Below are positions 27,818 through 37,771 of a stretch of DNA of 64,000 nt, piece after piece (the stretch's first letter is position 1; the number at the start of each line of letters is the position of its first letter). This DNA comes from an uncultured Mucilaginibacter sp. (GTDB lineage Bacteria; Bacteroidota; Bacteroidia; Sphingobacteriales; Sphingobacteriaceae). The stretch lies in the NCBI GenBank assembly GCA_903864275.1, contig CAIPFE010000008.1, forward strand, positions 1 through 64,000. The letters run 5' to 3'. Made by a program: the position numbers and the translations under genes. The notes under the pieces were generated by a model. It saw only the letters and a program-made list of their open reading frames with translations, was not told where the DNA came from and made no database searches.

Positions 27818-29035
27818 TTAATTACCCGATTGGCCCACCAGTGTCCAACTATAGGTGCTGCCTGTTTTAAGCAGGCCATAATAATCAAAAACACCGCCAG
27901 CCCTGTCGCCATTTTGGTCGAGTGCGGTTGGGCCGGTTATGCCGGTATAGGCGTTGGCCTGCTCGGCGAAGTTTGCTTTTAACTGGGTAAAAGTTACGTT
28001 TTTGTTTTCAGATACTTCAATCGTTTTCTCTATCACCCACATGGCATCATAAGTGGATAAGGCAAAAGCATCCGGCTGTATATTGGTTGCTGCGGTTACC
28101 AGGTCGGAAATGGGTTGCCATTTTGCTTTAAGCGCCGCAGGCAGCCCGAAAGTAGGTGCATAAAAGCTGGTTGCTATTGCAAAATCTGCCGCAGTGGGGA
28201 CGGCTGTTAAAGCGGCGCTTAATACTGCCCCATCACCGCCATACCACCGTACCTTGCTGATCACCGGATCAGCGGCAGCCTGTTGAAATAGTTCGGTACA
28301 TTCCTCAAATGACGCAAGATATACAGCCACATTGGCCATCCCGTAAGTGGCTGCCAACTGCGTTACCTGGCTGTGCAATAAAGCAATTTGGGCAGTAAAA
28401 TCGGTTGCTGTTGTGCCGTAAGCAGCAAGCGCACTTATATGGCCGCCCAATGTTGTAAACGAGCTCCCGGTTGCAGTTTGCAGCCCCAGGTTACCAGCAT
28501 CATTACGGGCAAGGGTAACCAAACCGCGTACACCTGCTTTGTAAATAGAATTGGCTATTGCTGCACCCTCTACTTTATCGGGCGGGCAAAAACGGAAAAC
28601 TGCGTCGCCGGCTATGGCCAAACTGCTTGCTGTACTTCCCTGGCTAACCACTATTACCCCGTCCGGATCGGCCAGGGTATTAATAGCGCCCAGCTCGGCG
28701 CTGGTTTGCGGGCCTATGATATAATGCGTGCCTCCGGCGGCAGCCTTTGCAAAATCCTGCGCGGCAGTTGCCGGTTCGAACTGGGTATCATAAAAATCTG
28801 CCGACATCCTGAAGTCGGCATTTTTGGCGTATAAATAGTTGTTGATATCCGTAACCGCGATGGAAACAGCGGCTTTTGAATTAATACCAAGCGTAGACCC
28901 ATTGCCCGTCAGGGAGAACAGCCCCGACACATTATAAACCTTTATTACCTTATTGCTATTATTATCCTTGTGGCATGACTGCACTACTGCCGACAAAGAG
29001 ATCATAGCCACGACAAAAAGTACTGTTTTTTTCAT
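27818..29035 (-). CDS. periplasmic-binding lipoprotein (LivK/Peripla_BP_6 type), orphan
   Basis: 405 residues with a lipoprotein signal (VVQSC, Cys21). The remainder follows the type I periplasmic-binding fold of ABC amino-acid receptors: GLFSLTGNGSTLGINSKAAV near 40, then IIGPQTSAELGAINTLAD and VIVVSQGSTASSLA near 110-140, and a second lobe with AAYGTTATDFTAQIALL. No permease or ATPase gene is next to it, so it may be a receptor without its own transporter, or serve one elsewhere. Low-complexity Ala/Thr use is marked. Confidence 0.85.
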   Translation of the reverse strand: MKKTVLFVVAMISLSAVVQSCHKDNNSNKVIKVYNVSGLFSLTGNGSTLGINSKAAVSIAVTDINNYLYAKNADFRMSADFYDTQFEPATAAQDFAKAAAGGTHYIIGPQTSAELGAINTLADPDGVIVVSQGSTASSLAIAGDAVFRFCPPDKVEGAAIANSIYKAGVRGLVTLARNDAGNLGLQTATGSSFTTLGGHISALAAYGTTATDFTAQIALLHSQVTQLAATYGMANVAVYLASFEECTELFQQAAADPVISKVRWYGGDGAVLSAALTAVPTAADFAIATSFYAPTFGLPAALKAKWQPISDLVTAATNIQPDAFALSTYDAMWVIEKTIEVSENKNVTFTQLKANFAEQANAYTGITGPTALDQNGDRAGGVFDYYGLLKTGSTYSWTLVGQSGN

Positions 29036-29311
29036 GTTAAACTTTAGTTTGAGCGGTTTATTTCAGGTAAATATAATAATCAGGGATTGGAAAATCAGGC
29101 ATAGTTAAAAATAGTGGACGGATATGCCCACGCAATGACGAAAGCCTTTAACATTGGTCTAATAGTTTTTCGATTTTCGCTCGTGATCCCATGCATACAG
29201 GGCGGCGACCTCCTGATTAACAGCAGGATAAAAGCCGACCCATGATAATTTGTCAATCCTTTTCATTATTATTACGAATTGATTAAACCAGCCCAAAGTT
29301 TAAAACCCCGG

Positions 29312-31081
29312 ATGGAGCAACCACAACCGCACAATTCAACAAAATCATTAGTCCCTGTAGTAGCCGCATCTACCGTCGGCGCACTTTTCGAATTTTATGA
29401 CTTTTATATTTTCGGGAGCCTCGCCACTATCATATCCACAAAATTTTTCCCTACCGGGAACCCCACTGCTGCATTTTTGGCTACACTGGCCACTTTTGCG
29501 GCCGGGATGCTGGTACGCCCGTTTGGCGCATTGTTTTTTGGTCGTTTAGGGGACTTGATCGGGCGAAAATATACGTTTATGGTTACCATTGTGCTGATGG
29601 GCGGCGCAACCTTTGCAATTGGCATTATACCGGCTTACCAAACAATTGGTTTTTGGGCCCCAACTATAGTGCTTACTTTAAGGCTTTTGCAGGGGCTGGC
29701 CATTGGCGGCGAGTTTGGTGGCGCTGCCACCTTTGTGGCCGAGCATTCACCGGTAAATAGACGGGGATTTTGGACATCCTGGATAACATTTACCGGTGGT
29801 TTCGGCGTTGTTGTTGCATTTTTGGTAATCATGGGAACAAAAAATTCCATGTCAATATCCAGTTGGGAAAGCTGGGGTTGGCGTATCCCCTTTCTTTTAT
29901 CAAGTGTTTTGGTGATCGCATCGGTAATTATCAGGAAAAATATGTCGGAGTCGCCATTGTTTGCAGAAGCTAAAACAGAAGGCAGAACTTCGCGCAACCC
30001 TTTGAAAGACTCATTTGGCAATAAGGAAAATTTGAAAGTAGTATTGTTAGCCATATTCGGGCTAACGCTTGGTATTGGAGTCGTCGGTTACTCTTCAACT
30101 TTTTTTCTTCAAAGCTTCCTGGTTAAATTTATGTTTGTCGACTATGACCAGGCCAACCTGGTATTAATTATCGGTTTAACACTCGGCGTCCCTCTTTACG
30201 TATTTTTTGGCTGGTTATCCGATCGCATTGGGAGGAAGCCGATATTAATGATGGGCCTCTTTTTGGGGATCGTAGGATTCCGACCGGTTTTCGATCAGAT
30301 CTATCAAACTGTTGATCTTCAAAAAAAAGTGGAGAATAAATCGGCTATGACAGTTGATGTAAAACAGCAAAGTTTGCCAAATAAGGAACAGCTTACTATA
30401 ACAACCACACAGCATTTTTATACAGATGGCACTTTATTAGCTGAAGTAAAAAAGCAAACGCCGCGCATAATTAATCCGGATATTTCAAAAGTTATAAAAG
30501 TTAGCCCGCCTGACGAGCGAAAGCTTGTTTTTTTAGTTTTCCTTTTGGTGATTGTCGTCAGTATGGCTCACGGAGCTTCGGCGGCATATTTAGTTGAGAT
30601 GTTTCCGTTAAAGATCCGTTATACTTCTATGTCGCTACCCTATCACATAGGTTTCGGTATTTTCGGCGGCATGGCCCCGGTTATATCCGCGTATTTAATA
30701 GCAAAAGCTAAGGAGGACCACAGCCCCGATTTTTACCTTGCAGGCCTGAACTATCCTATTATACTCATGAGTATCAGTTTGATAATAGGGATTTTGTACC
30801 TTAAGGAAAACAAAGCAGAACAGGCGGCGCCTATAAAAAATCCGGCTAAAAAGAACCGGCTGAAAAGAATGCTGGGTTTCGTTTGGATACTCCTCGGTTT
30901 AGTTGCTGCTTATCTGGGTATTATTGAATTAGGTATCCCAAAGATCGGGACGGGCAAGCCCGACGACCTGATCTTTAGCATTATCGTGATGTTTATCGTT
31001 ACGCCCATTATTACAATTGGCCTATTCACCTTTGGGAAATATGCATTACAAGGTGAGTATGACGATAAGGCTGATTTGTAA
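29312..31081 (+). CDS. MFS transporter of the metabolite:H+ symporter (ProP-like) family
   Basis: About 589 residues from the ATG at 29312; a longer frame starts with TTG at 29279 and is less likely. MFS signature loops are present: FGALFFGRLGDLIGRKYTF (helix 2-3) and WLSDRIGRKPILM (helix 8-9). GATIGALFEFYDF-like start (GALFEFYDFYIFG) is typical of the MHS family. An insert of about 80 hydrophilic residues (near 330-410 of the long form, with KKVENKSAMTVDVKQQ) separates helices 8/9 from 10, and an additional C-terminal pair of helices follows. The substrate (osmolyte or organic acid) is open. Not in an operon. Confidence 0.9.
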   Translation: MEQPQPHNSTKSLVPVVAASTVGALFEFYDFYIFGSLATIISTKFFPTGNPTAAFLATLATFAAGMLVRPFGALFFGRLGDLIGRKYTFMVTIVLMGGATFAIGIIPAYQTIGFWAPTIVLTLRLLQGLAIGGEFGGAATFVAEHSPVNRRGFWTSWITFTGGFGVVVAFLVIMGTKNSMSISSWESWGWRIPFLLSSVLVIASVIIRKNMSESPLFAEAKTEGRTSRNPLKDSFGNKENLKVVLLAIFGLTLGIGVVGYSSTFFLQSFLVKFMFVDYDQANLVLIIGLTLGVPLYVFFGWLSDRIGRKPILMMGLFLGIVGFRPVFDQIYQTVDLQKKVENKSAMTVDVKQQSLPNKEQLTITTTQHFYTDGTLLAEVKKQTPRIINPDISKVIKVSPPDERKLVFLVFLLVIVVSMAHGASAAYLVEMFPLKIRYTSMSLPYHIGFGIFGGMAPVISAYLIAKAKEDHSPDFYLAGLNYPIILMSISLIIGILYLKENKAEQAAPIKNPAKKNRLKRMLGFVWILLGLVAAYLGIIELGIPKIGTGKPDDLIFSIIVMFIVTPIITIGLFTFGKYALQGEYDDKADL

Positions 31082-31330
31082 ACGCAAAGACAAAAAAAAG
31101 GATCCCTGCGAATATGCTGGGCTGTGATTCCCGGACTCGGTGGAATTCGAACCACTTTATCGATCAATTAAAAAAATTAAACGAATTAGAAGTTGTATAA
31201 AAATCGGGGGCATTCCGGGTGATAGGTTTAAAAACATCAAAATTTGTAATTTTAGGCCATTAAATTTAGTTGTGTTTTATTTATAGCTGGCTATTATATT
31301 ATCATTCATAAAAATTATGACCTGGTAGTT

Positions 31331-33031
31331 ATGAAAAACTTAATACATGCATTACTTTTCATATTTCTTAGTCTGTCCTTATTTACACTCTTATCCTGTA
31401 ATAAGAAAAAAAATGCCCCATCAAACGAAGCAATAAGCGCAATCGGCCTTAAACGGGGAGAAATTATTTTATGCGGCGCTCCAAACAAGCAGTTCGGACG
31501 TGTCGAATTTGAGACCTCCTGTAAAGGGCAGGTAAAAGAAGACTTTAACCTGGCCATTGAATTACTCCATTCATTTGAGTATGACGAAGCAGAGAAGGCG
31601 TTTGCAAAGGTGATTGACGAAGATCCCGGTTGTGCCATGGCTTATTGGGGGGTGGCAATGTGCAACAACCATCCGCTTTGGTCGCCGCCCGCCGAAGCTG
31701 AGCTAAAAAAAGGAGCTAAAGCAATTGCCATTGCACAGTCCATTGCACAAAAATCAAAAAGAGAATCTGAGTACATTGATGCGATGGCATCGTTTTATAG
31801 AGATTGGGATAAAGCAGATCACTATACCCGTAGTGTCCGTTTTGAAAAAGGGATGGAAATAACATATAGGGACAATCCGAACGATAAGGAAGCCGCTATA
31901 TTTTATGCGCTGGCGCTTGATGCAGCAGCAAACCCGGCGGACAAATCTTTCGGCAATCAAAAAAAGGCCGGTGCTATTTTAACCTCCTTATATCCCGGGG
32001 AACCCGATCATCCGGGAATAGTACATTATATTATTCATACTTACGATTACCCTGAACTTGCGCTATTAGCCCTGCCTGCAGCACGAAAATATGCATCCAT
32101 CGCGCCATCTTCGGCACATGCCCAGCATATGCCCTCGCACATTTTTACAAGACTTGGCTTGTGGGACGAATCTATAAAATCAAATCTTGTTTCAGTTTCA
32201 AATGCGAAGTGCTATGCCGGTGCTGCCGGTATTCAGGGTGCCTGGGATGAAGAACTTCATGGCCTTGACTATCTTGTTTATGCTTATTTACAAAAAGCAG
32301 AAAATAAGCAGGCAAAAGAGCAATGCGATTATCTTAAAACTATCGATGTGGTTTACCCGCTGAATTTTAAAGATGCCTATGCTTTTGCTGCTATTCCGGC
32401 CCGCTATGTGCTCGAAAACAAGCTATGGGAAGATGCAGCCGGCCTTAAAACACACCCTGTTAACTTTCCCTGGCAAAAATTTCCATGGCAAAAGGCTATT
32501 TTCAATTTCACCCGGCTTCTCGGTTTTGTTCATATTAATAAAATTGATTCGGCGGACAAGGAGTTAGGGAATCTACGCCCAATCTATGACACTTTAGTTA
32601 AACAAAATGACGCATATAAAGCAAACCAGGTAAAGATTCAGATCAATACCGGTGAAGCATGGATACTGTTTAAAGAAGGAAAAAATGCCGAAGCATTAAA
32701 GAATATGATTACGGCTGCGGCCATGGAAGACAACACTCAAAAAAACCCTGTTACTCCGGGTGAAGTAATCCCGGCACGAGAATTACTGGGCGATATGCTC
32801 CTGCAAATGAACGAACCCGCGAAAGCTTTAGAAGCCTACGAAGCAGATTTGGAAAGACACCCCAACCGGTTTAACGGCCTTTATGGAGCGGGGACATCCG
32901 CTAAAAAGTTGCACGATTTAAAAAAAGCAAATTTTTATTATAAAAAACTGATTGCTATTGCCAATGCGCCTGATTCAAAAAGACCGGAACTTGATGTGGC
33001 AAAGTCATTTCTAAAAGCACAAAAACATTAA
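31331..33031 (+). CDS. TPR lipoprotein
   Basis: 566 residues, lipoprotein signal (TLLSC, Cys23) followed by lysines. TPR-type repeats begin at FNLAIELLHSFEYDEAEKAF and continue through AYWGVAMCNNHPLW; the C-terminal third has further pairs (PAKALEAYEADLERHPNRFNG). The group is found in many bacteria next to other genes, often annotated simply as tetratricopeptide-repeat protein. It is likely anchored in the membrane facing the periplasm. Function unknown; no operon partner. The region 31082-31330 before it has no supported gene. Confidence 0.85.
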   Translation: MKNLIHALLFIFLSLSLFTLLSCNKKKNAPSNEAISAIGLKRGEIILCGAPNKQFGRVEFETSCKGQVKEDFNLAIELLHSFEYDEAEKAFAKVIDEDPGCAMAYWGVAMCNNHPLWSPPAEAELKKGAKAIAIAQSIAQKSKRESEYIDAMASFYRDWDKADHYTRSVRFEKGMEITYRDNPNDKEAAIFYALALDAAANPADKSFGNQKKAGAILTSLYPGEPDHPGIVHYIIHTYDYPELALLALPAARKYASIAPSSAHAQHMPSHIFTRLGLWDESIKSNLVSVSNAKCYAGAAGIQGAWDEELHGLDYLVYAYLQKAENKQAKEQCDYLKTIDVVYPLNFKDAYAFAAIPARYVLENKLWEDAAGLKTHPVNFPWQKFPWQKAIFNFTRLLGFVHINKIDSADKELGNLRPIYDTLVKQNDAYKANQVKIQINTGEAWILFKEGKNAEALKNMITAAAMEDNTQKNPVTPGEVIPARELLGDMLLQMNEPAKALEAYEADLERHPNRFNGLYGAGTSAKKLHDLKKANFYYKKLIAIANAPDSKRPELDVAKSFLKAQKH

Positions 33032-33300
33032 TTTAGAAGACACTGTCGATTATTCAAATAACATTTGTATACCTGATCTTTTTCCTTTGTGTTGCTGCCG
33101 TTTGCATTCAGCCTGTAGTAAATATTTTTACCTTACCATTCATTTACCGATGAAAAGATAAAACATAAAAGCCATTCATCTCTGCGGAACCTTACCCTCG
33201 TGGCCGGGCCCCAGCCAGCGACCGTATGAGCCATTTTCTGATGGCCCGTGCCAAAAACAGCTTTAAACAAAAATAAATTGTAGCGTATATTTACCGCTTA
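33032..33300. other. intergenic region with GC-rich stem-forming segment
   Basis: An AT-rich part is followed by about 80 bp richer in GC (33178-33260), including GCCAT/ATGGC (stem near 33230-33248) and GGCCGGGCCCCAGCC. It precedes the selenium operon mnmH-selD. It could be an untranslated leader with a structure, but no known riboswitch class is recognised. Confidence 0.3.
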
Positions 33301-34347
33301 ATGGTAAAGCCGGTATTAATTCAGGACTTTCTTCGACAGGACGACGGCATCGTTTTGATCGACGTACGCACCCCTGCCGAATTTGAGCAGGGGCACATCC
33401 CCGGCGCTGTTAACCTGCCTTTGTTCACTAATGAAGAAAGGGTGCTCGTGGGCACCACCTATAAACAAGCCGGCCGCGAGCAGGCGATCCTTTTAGGGTT
33501 CGATCTTACGGGCGCAAAATGGTCAGGTTTCATAAAAGAAGCATCAGTAATTGCACCCGGCAAAAAGATCGCTGTACATTGCTGGCGCGGCGGTATGCGC
33601 AGCGGGGCAATGGCATGGGCACTTGACCTATATGGTTTCGGGGTTTATGTCATCGTGGGGGGGTATAAAAAATACCGCGCCTGGGTACACCAGCAATTTG
33701 AAAAACAATACCGGCTGCGCATTTTAGGCGGGATGACCGGTTCCGCGAAGACGAGAATATTGCAGCAGCTCAAAAAAATGGGCGAACAGGTAATCGACCT
33801 GGAAGACCTGGCGCAGCACCAGGGGTCGGCATACGGCAGCATGAATAAAATGCTGCAGCCCAGCCAGGAGCAGTTTGAAAACAACCTGGCCAAGGAACTA
33901 AAAGGCATGGATACCCTCCGCGAAATTTGGATCGAAGATGAAAGCCTCAGCATAGGCCAATGTTCCATTCCAAAACCGTTCTGGCAGCAAATGCGTGAAG
34001 CGGCGATGATCAATATCAAAACCGATCTGCAAACGCGCGTTGCCTTTTTAACGGCTGAATATGGCGGTTTGGATAAGGATTTTTTAATAGCTTGTACCGA
34101 ACGTATCCGCAAACGCCTCGGGCCGGAACAAACCAAAAATGCCATAATTGCCATCCGTGAAAACCGCATGGAGGATTTTGTCCGCATAGTATTGGTTTAT
34201 TATGATAAAACCTACCGCACTGGCTTGTCCCAGCGCACGGCTGACAAGGTGTTTTCACTTGACCTGGCGGACGGGGGCCATGGGCGTCATGCAGAGCAAA
34301 TTCTGCAATTCAGTAAAACAATACTTATGCCTGTACAGGCCCGATAA
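33301..34347 (+). CDS. mnmH: tRNA 2-selenouridine synthase MnmH (SelU/YbbB)
   Basis: 348 residues. It replaces sulfur by selenium at the wobble position of tRNAs for Lys, Glu and Gln, using selenophosphate through a geranylated intermediate. The N-terminal rhodanese domain (1-125) has [20 protein letters not shown] near 21 and the active-site cysteine in [10 protein letters not shown] (Cys94). A P-loop domain follows (GGMTGSAKT, 143-151). selD starts 2 bp after its stop, so the selenophosphate supply and use are in one operon. Confidence 0.95.
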   Translation: MVKPVLIQDFLRQDDGIVLIDVRTPAEFEQGHIPGAVNLPLFTNEERVLVGTTYKQAGREQAILLGFDLTGAKWSGFIKEASVIAPGKKIAVHCWRGGMRSGAMAWALDLYGFGVYVIVGGYKKYRAWVHQQFEKQYRLRILGGMTGSAKTRILQQLKKMGEQVIDLEDLAQHQGSAYGSMNKMLQPSQEQFENNLAKELKGMDTLREIWIEDESLSIGQCSIPKPFWQQMREAAMINIKTDLQTRVAFLTAEYGGLDKDFLIACTERIRKRLGPEQTKNAIIAIRENRMEDFVRIVLVYYDKTYRTGLSQRTADKVFSLDLADGGHGRHAEQILQFSKTILMPVQAR

Positions 34348-34349
34348 TA

Positions 34350-35390
34350 ATGGAAGCGACAGCGATAAAACTTACCCAATATTCACACGGCGCCGGGTGC
34401 GGCTGCAAGATCAGCCCGGCTATCCTCGACAAAATTTTGCATAGCCCTATAACGCACAGCCCCGATGCCAGGTTGCTGGTGGGCAACGACAAACGCGACG
34501 ATGCGGCAGTGCTGGACCTGGGTAATGGTATCGCCCTGATTTCCACCACTGACTTTTTTATGCCCATTGTGGATGACGCATACGATTTCGGGCGGATAGC
34601 CTCCGCAAATGCCATCAGCGACGTGTATGCCATGGGCGGCAAACCGGTACTGGCCATCGCCATTTTGGGCTGGCCCATTGATAAACTGCCGCCGGAAACA
34701 GCGCAAAAGGTATTGGAAGGCTCACGCGCCATTTGCGCCGAAGCCGGCATTACCTTAGCCGGCGGCCACAGCATCGATTGTCCGGAACCGGTATTTGGCT
34801 TGGCTGTCAACGGCATGGTGGAGATTGCACACCTAAAGCAAAACTCAACCGCAACAGCAGGCTGCCGCTTATACCTTACTAAAGCCCTGGGTGTGGGCAT
34901 CTTATCTACCGCGCAAAAACGGGGTGTTTTATTGCCCGAAGACGCTGCCATCGCCTTAAAAAGCATGACCACTCTGAACAAACTCGGGGAAATGTTTGGC
35001 AAAATGCCTTATGTAAAAGCAATGACCGATGTAACCGGCTTTGGTTTGCTGGGCCACCTCGTCGAAATGTGCGATGGAAGCGGCTTATCGGCAACCATTG
35101 AATTTGATAAGGTGCCGGTTATTCCGTCCCTGGAATATTACCTGGATCAAAATTGTTTCCCAGGCGGCACGCAGCGCAACTGGGCCAGCTACGGGCATAA
35201 GATAGGCACGCTTACCGAAGCGCAAAAATATATCCTGGCCGACCCGCAAACCAGCGGCGGGTTGTTGGTTGCCGTGGCGGAGGAGGGTGTGGCCGATTTT
35301 GAGGGGGAGATGCGGAAAATGCGGCACCATTTTGATGCGATGGGCTGGCTTCAGGAAAAAAATGGAGATGCGTTGATAAGGGTTTTGTAA
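34350..35390 (+). CDS. selD: selenide, water dikinase SelD
   Basis: 346 residues. Makes selenophosphate from selenide and ATP. The N-terminus [13 protein letters not shown] carries Cys17 in the catalytic position (a selenocysteine in some orthologs) and Lys20. The ATP-binding aspartates are in [13 protein letters not shown] and [12 protein letters not shown], with [10 protein letters not shown] in the middle. The C-terminal half has the PurM/AIR-synthase-like [12 protein letters not shown]. It follows mnmH directly. No selA or selB was seen in the window, which suggests selenium is used for tRNA modification only; the rest of the genome would decide. Confidence 0.97.
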   Translation: MEATAIKLTQYSHGAGCGCKISPAILDKILHSPITHSPDARLLVGNDKRDDAAVLDLGNGIALISTTDFFMPIVDDAYDFGRIASANAISDVYAMGGKPVLAIAILGWPIDKLPPETAQKVLEGSRAICAEAGITLAGGHSIDCPEPVFGLAVNGMVEIAHLKQNSTATAGCRLYLTKALGVGILSTAQKRGVLLPEDAAIALKSMTTLNKLGEMFGKMPYVKAMTDVTGFGLLGHLVEMCDGSGLSATIEFDKVPVIPSLEYYLDQNCFPGGTQRNWASYGHKIGTLTEAQKYILADPQTSGGLLVAVAEEGVADFEGEMRKMRHHFDAMGWLQEKNGDALIRVL

Positions 35391-35501
35391 GCTAAGCGGG
35401 ATCGGAACTGATTTATCGGAGACAGAAAATTTTATTCGGAAATTTTGTAATTTGCCATCAATGATCGCTCTCCAGCCGCCTCTCTGTAAGTCACTCAGCC
35501 T

Positions 35502-37721
35502 ATGAAAATACACTTTACGTTTATTTTCTTATTGCTGGTTGCGTATGCTTTAGGTCAGGATGCGGTGGTATTTAAACCCAACCCGCACCGGCGGGAATTA
35601 AAGGCGGTAAAGATCATCGGAAATATAAAAGTTGACGGCGTGCTCGATGAGCCGGAATGGGCGCTGGCCACAGGCGCGTCTGATTTTATACAGGTTGAAC
35701 CTTACCAGGGCAAACCCTCGCAGTTTGTTACCGTTGTTAAAGTAATATACAATCAGAAATATCTTTATTTTGGGATCGTTTGTAAAGATCCGAAAGGCAA
35801 AAAAGCCATCATGGCCACTGATTTTGCAAGGGATTTTGACTATACCCGGCATGACCTTGTCAACCTGGCGTTCGATACTTTTAACGATCAGCGCAACGCA
35901 ATGGTATTTGCCACCAATGCCTACGGCGTACAACGCGATCTGCTTTCTTTTGACGATCTGTATTACGATATCGACTGGGATGGTATTTGGAGCGTACGTA
36001 CTGCGCGCAGCGATTCGGGGTGGGTGGCCGAGATGGCTATTCCATGGAAAACACTACGCTATCCGAGAAATAAAGATACCCTGCAAAGCTGGGGTTTTAA
36101 TCTTTACCGCAACCGGCGGCTCACTAACGAGATCAGTGCGTTTTCGCCCTTCCCGCGTATTTTTTCGGCAACGCACATGAACTACGCAGGCGTACTTACC
36201 AACCTGCAGCCCCCGCCGCACGCAACAAATATTACGGTCGACCCCTATATCCTGGCATCCCAGGACCATTACACAAACTTTGGAAGTACAGAACCGCCGC
36301 ATACTTCTGCCTTTAAATATGGCGGCGACCTGAAATGGACAATTACACCCAACGCGGTGCTCGATCTTACGGCCAATACCGATTTCGCCCAGGCCGATGT
36401 GGACCAGGAGGTAAACAATACTTCCCGCTTCAATGTATTCTTTCCCGAAAAACGGCAATTCTTTTTGGAGAATGCCTCACTTTTCGGCGTACAGGTAACC
36501 ATGAATGGCGACCAGGCGGGCGGCTCCATGCATTACCAGCCGTTCAATAGCCGTACTATTGGCCTGGATACCAGCGGGAACCCCATCCCCATCGTTGGCG
36601 GCGGACGTTTTGTTTATCGCTCGGCATCAACAAATTACGGGGCTATGGCGATACGCCAGCAGGGTTATGATGGCGCCCCTGCCACAAACTTCTTTGTGGG
36701 AAGATTTTCACAAAACTTTGGCAGCCAGGATCGCATCGGCGGGCTGGTGACACTGAAGGAACAGCCCGGCGCAGCAAATATTGAATCGACCCTCGACGGT
36801 TTCTTTCGCATCGGCGAATCAAATTCAATTAATGCTATTGCTACCCAATCTACTACTACCAATACCGGGCAAAGGGGTTTTGCCGGTGTGGTGCAGTTTT
36901 TTAACAATACCAACAGTCATGAGATATGGTTAACTGAATCCGTAATAACCAAAAACTTCGACCCCAAAATGGGCTTCATTTCGCGAAGTGACGTGATTGC
37001 GACCACCCCTGGTATGAATTTTTTTTACAGGGGCAACTTACTGCCATTTAAAAGCTTCCTGCTGGCTTATTCGCCGGGAATATTGCCCGAGCTATATTAT
37101 ACCGCATCAACCGGCAAATTTTCGGAAGCCGATCTGCCGGTGTTCCCAATATGGTTTAATTTTAAGGACGGGGGCTTTTTCGGTTACGGGTTCGAATCAG
37201 TATGGCAGCATTTAACGGCTACGTTCTCACCGCTTAATGTAAATATCGCTCCCGGCGACTATAAATATTTTAACCAGCAAATTTATTTTTCAACCGACCC
37301 GTCAAAAATGCTCAATACCCAGGTAACATTTACAGCGGGCACTTATTTTAATGGCAAGCTAATATCCGCCGACTACAAAGTGCAGTTTGCACCTGTTCCG
37401 TACGTCTCTTTCCAGGGTGAATTTAACCGCAACCAGTTTGAGGGCGTTGGGATCGACAATACCAGCAAAGCCATTAACCTGTACATTTTGCAAGGGCGCT
37501 TTGCACTTAACCCACGGCTGCAGCTTACCGGTATTTATCAAAAAAACGCGCTGAATAATTCCAACAGCTACAATATACGGATGGCCTGGGAGTTTTCGCC
37601 GCTGAGTTATTTATACCTCATTTATAACCGGGGCGTTAACACCCAACTAACAACAACGCCGTTAATAGCCCAAACCGAAGATCATCTTATTTTTAAGGCG
37701 AGTTATTTGCAGCAGTTTTAG
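35502..37721 (+). CDS. DUF5916 protein with N-terminal CBM9-like domain
   Basis: 739 residues, exported (signal 1-18, ending YALGQ). Residues 40-225 form a carbohydrate-binding family 9-like domain (KVDGVLDEPEWALATGA, YLYFGIVCKDPKGK, WVAEMAIPWKTLRYP). The rest is a DUF5916 beta-barrel-like domain with NVFFPEKRQFFLEN near 312-325 and many alternating aromatic beta strands to the C-terminal phenylalanine (YLQQF). The final aromatic residue and strands fit an outer-membrane barrel. The ligand, perhaps a glycan, is inferred. Monocistronic. Confidence 0.85.
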   Translation: MKIHFTFIFLLLVAYALGQDAVVFKPNPHRRELKAVKIIGNIKVDGVLDEPEWALATGASDFIQVEPYQGKPSQFVTVVKVIYNQKYLYFGIVCKDPKGKKAIMATDFARDFDYTRHDLVNLAFDTFNDQRNAMVFATNAYGVQRDLLSFDDLYYDIDWDGIWSVRTARSDSGWVAEMAIPWKTLRYPRNKDTLQSWGFNLYRNRRLTNEISAFSPFPRIFSATHMNYAGVLTNLQPPPHATNITVDPYILASQDHYTNFGSTEPPHTSAFKYGGDLKWTITPNAVLDLTANTDFAQADVDQEVNNTSRFNVFFPEKRQFFLENASLFGVQVTMNGDQAGGSMHYQPFNSRTIGLDTSGNPIPIVGGGRFVYRSASTNYGAMAIRQQGYDGAPATNFFVGRFSQNFGSQDRIGGLVTLKEQPGAANIESTLDGFFRIGESNSINAIATQSTTTNTGQRGFAGVVQFFNNTNSHEIWLTESVITKNFDPKMGFISRSDVIATTPGMNFFYRGNLLPFKSFLLAYSPGILPELYYTASTGKFSEADLPVFPIWFNFKDGGFFGYGFESVWQHLTATFSPLNVNIAPGDYKYFNQQIYFSTDPSKMLNTQVTFTAGTYFNGKLISADYKVQFAPVPYVSFQGEFNRNQFEGVGIDNTSKAINLYILQGRFALNPRLQLTGIYQKNALNNSNSYNIRMAWEFSPLSYLYLIYNRGVNTQLTTTPLIAQTEDHLIFKASYLQQF

Positions 37722-37771
37722 CGGATACGCAGCATCAATTCAAGTGCATAACTGCTCGTTCCGGCCCGCAA

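Noticed and set aside
29279-29311. TTG start adding 11 residues to the MFS protein
   Set aside because: The ATG at 29312 fits better with the usual short N-terminus before helix 1.
31110-31165. tRNA-like T-arm (minus strand TGGTTCGAATTCCACC) after the MFS gene
   Set aside because: The T-loop word is there, but no acceptor, D or anticodon arms can be paired around it. At most a very old remnant.
33178-33260. Known riboswitch or SECIS element before mnmH-selD
   Set aside because: Stem-forming words exist, but no known class matches, and neither gene needs a SECIS since SelD has cysteine.
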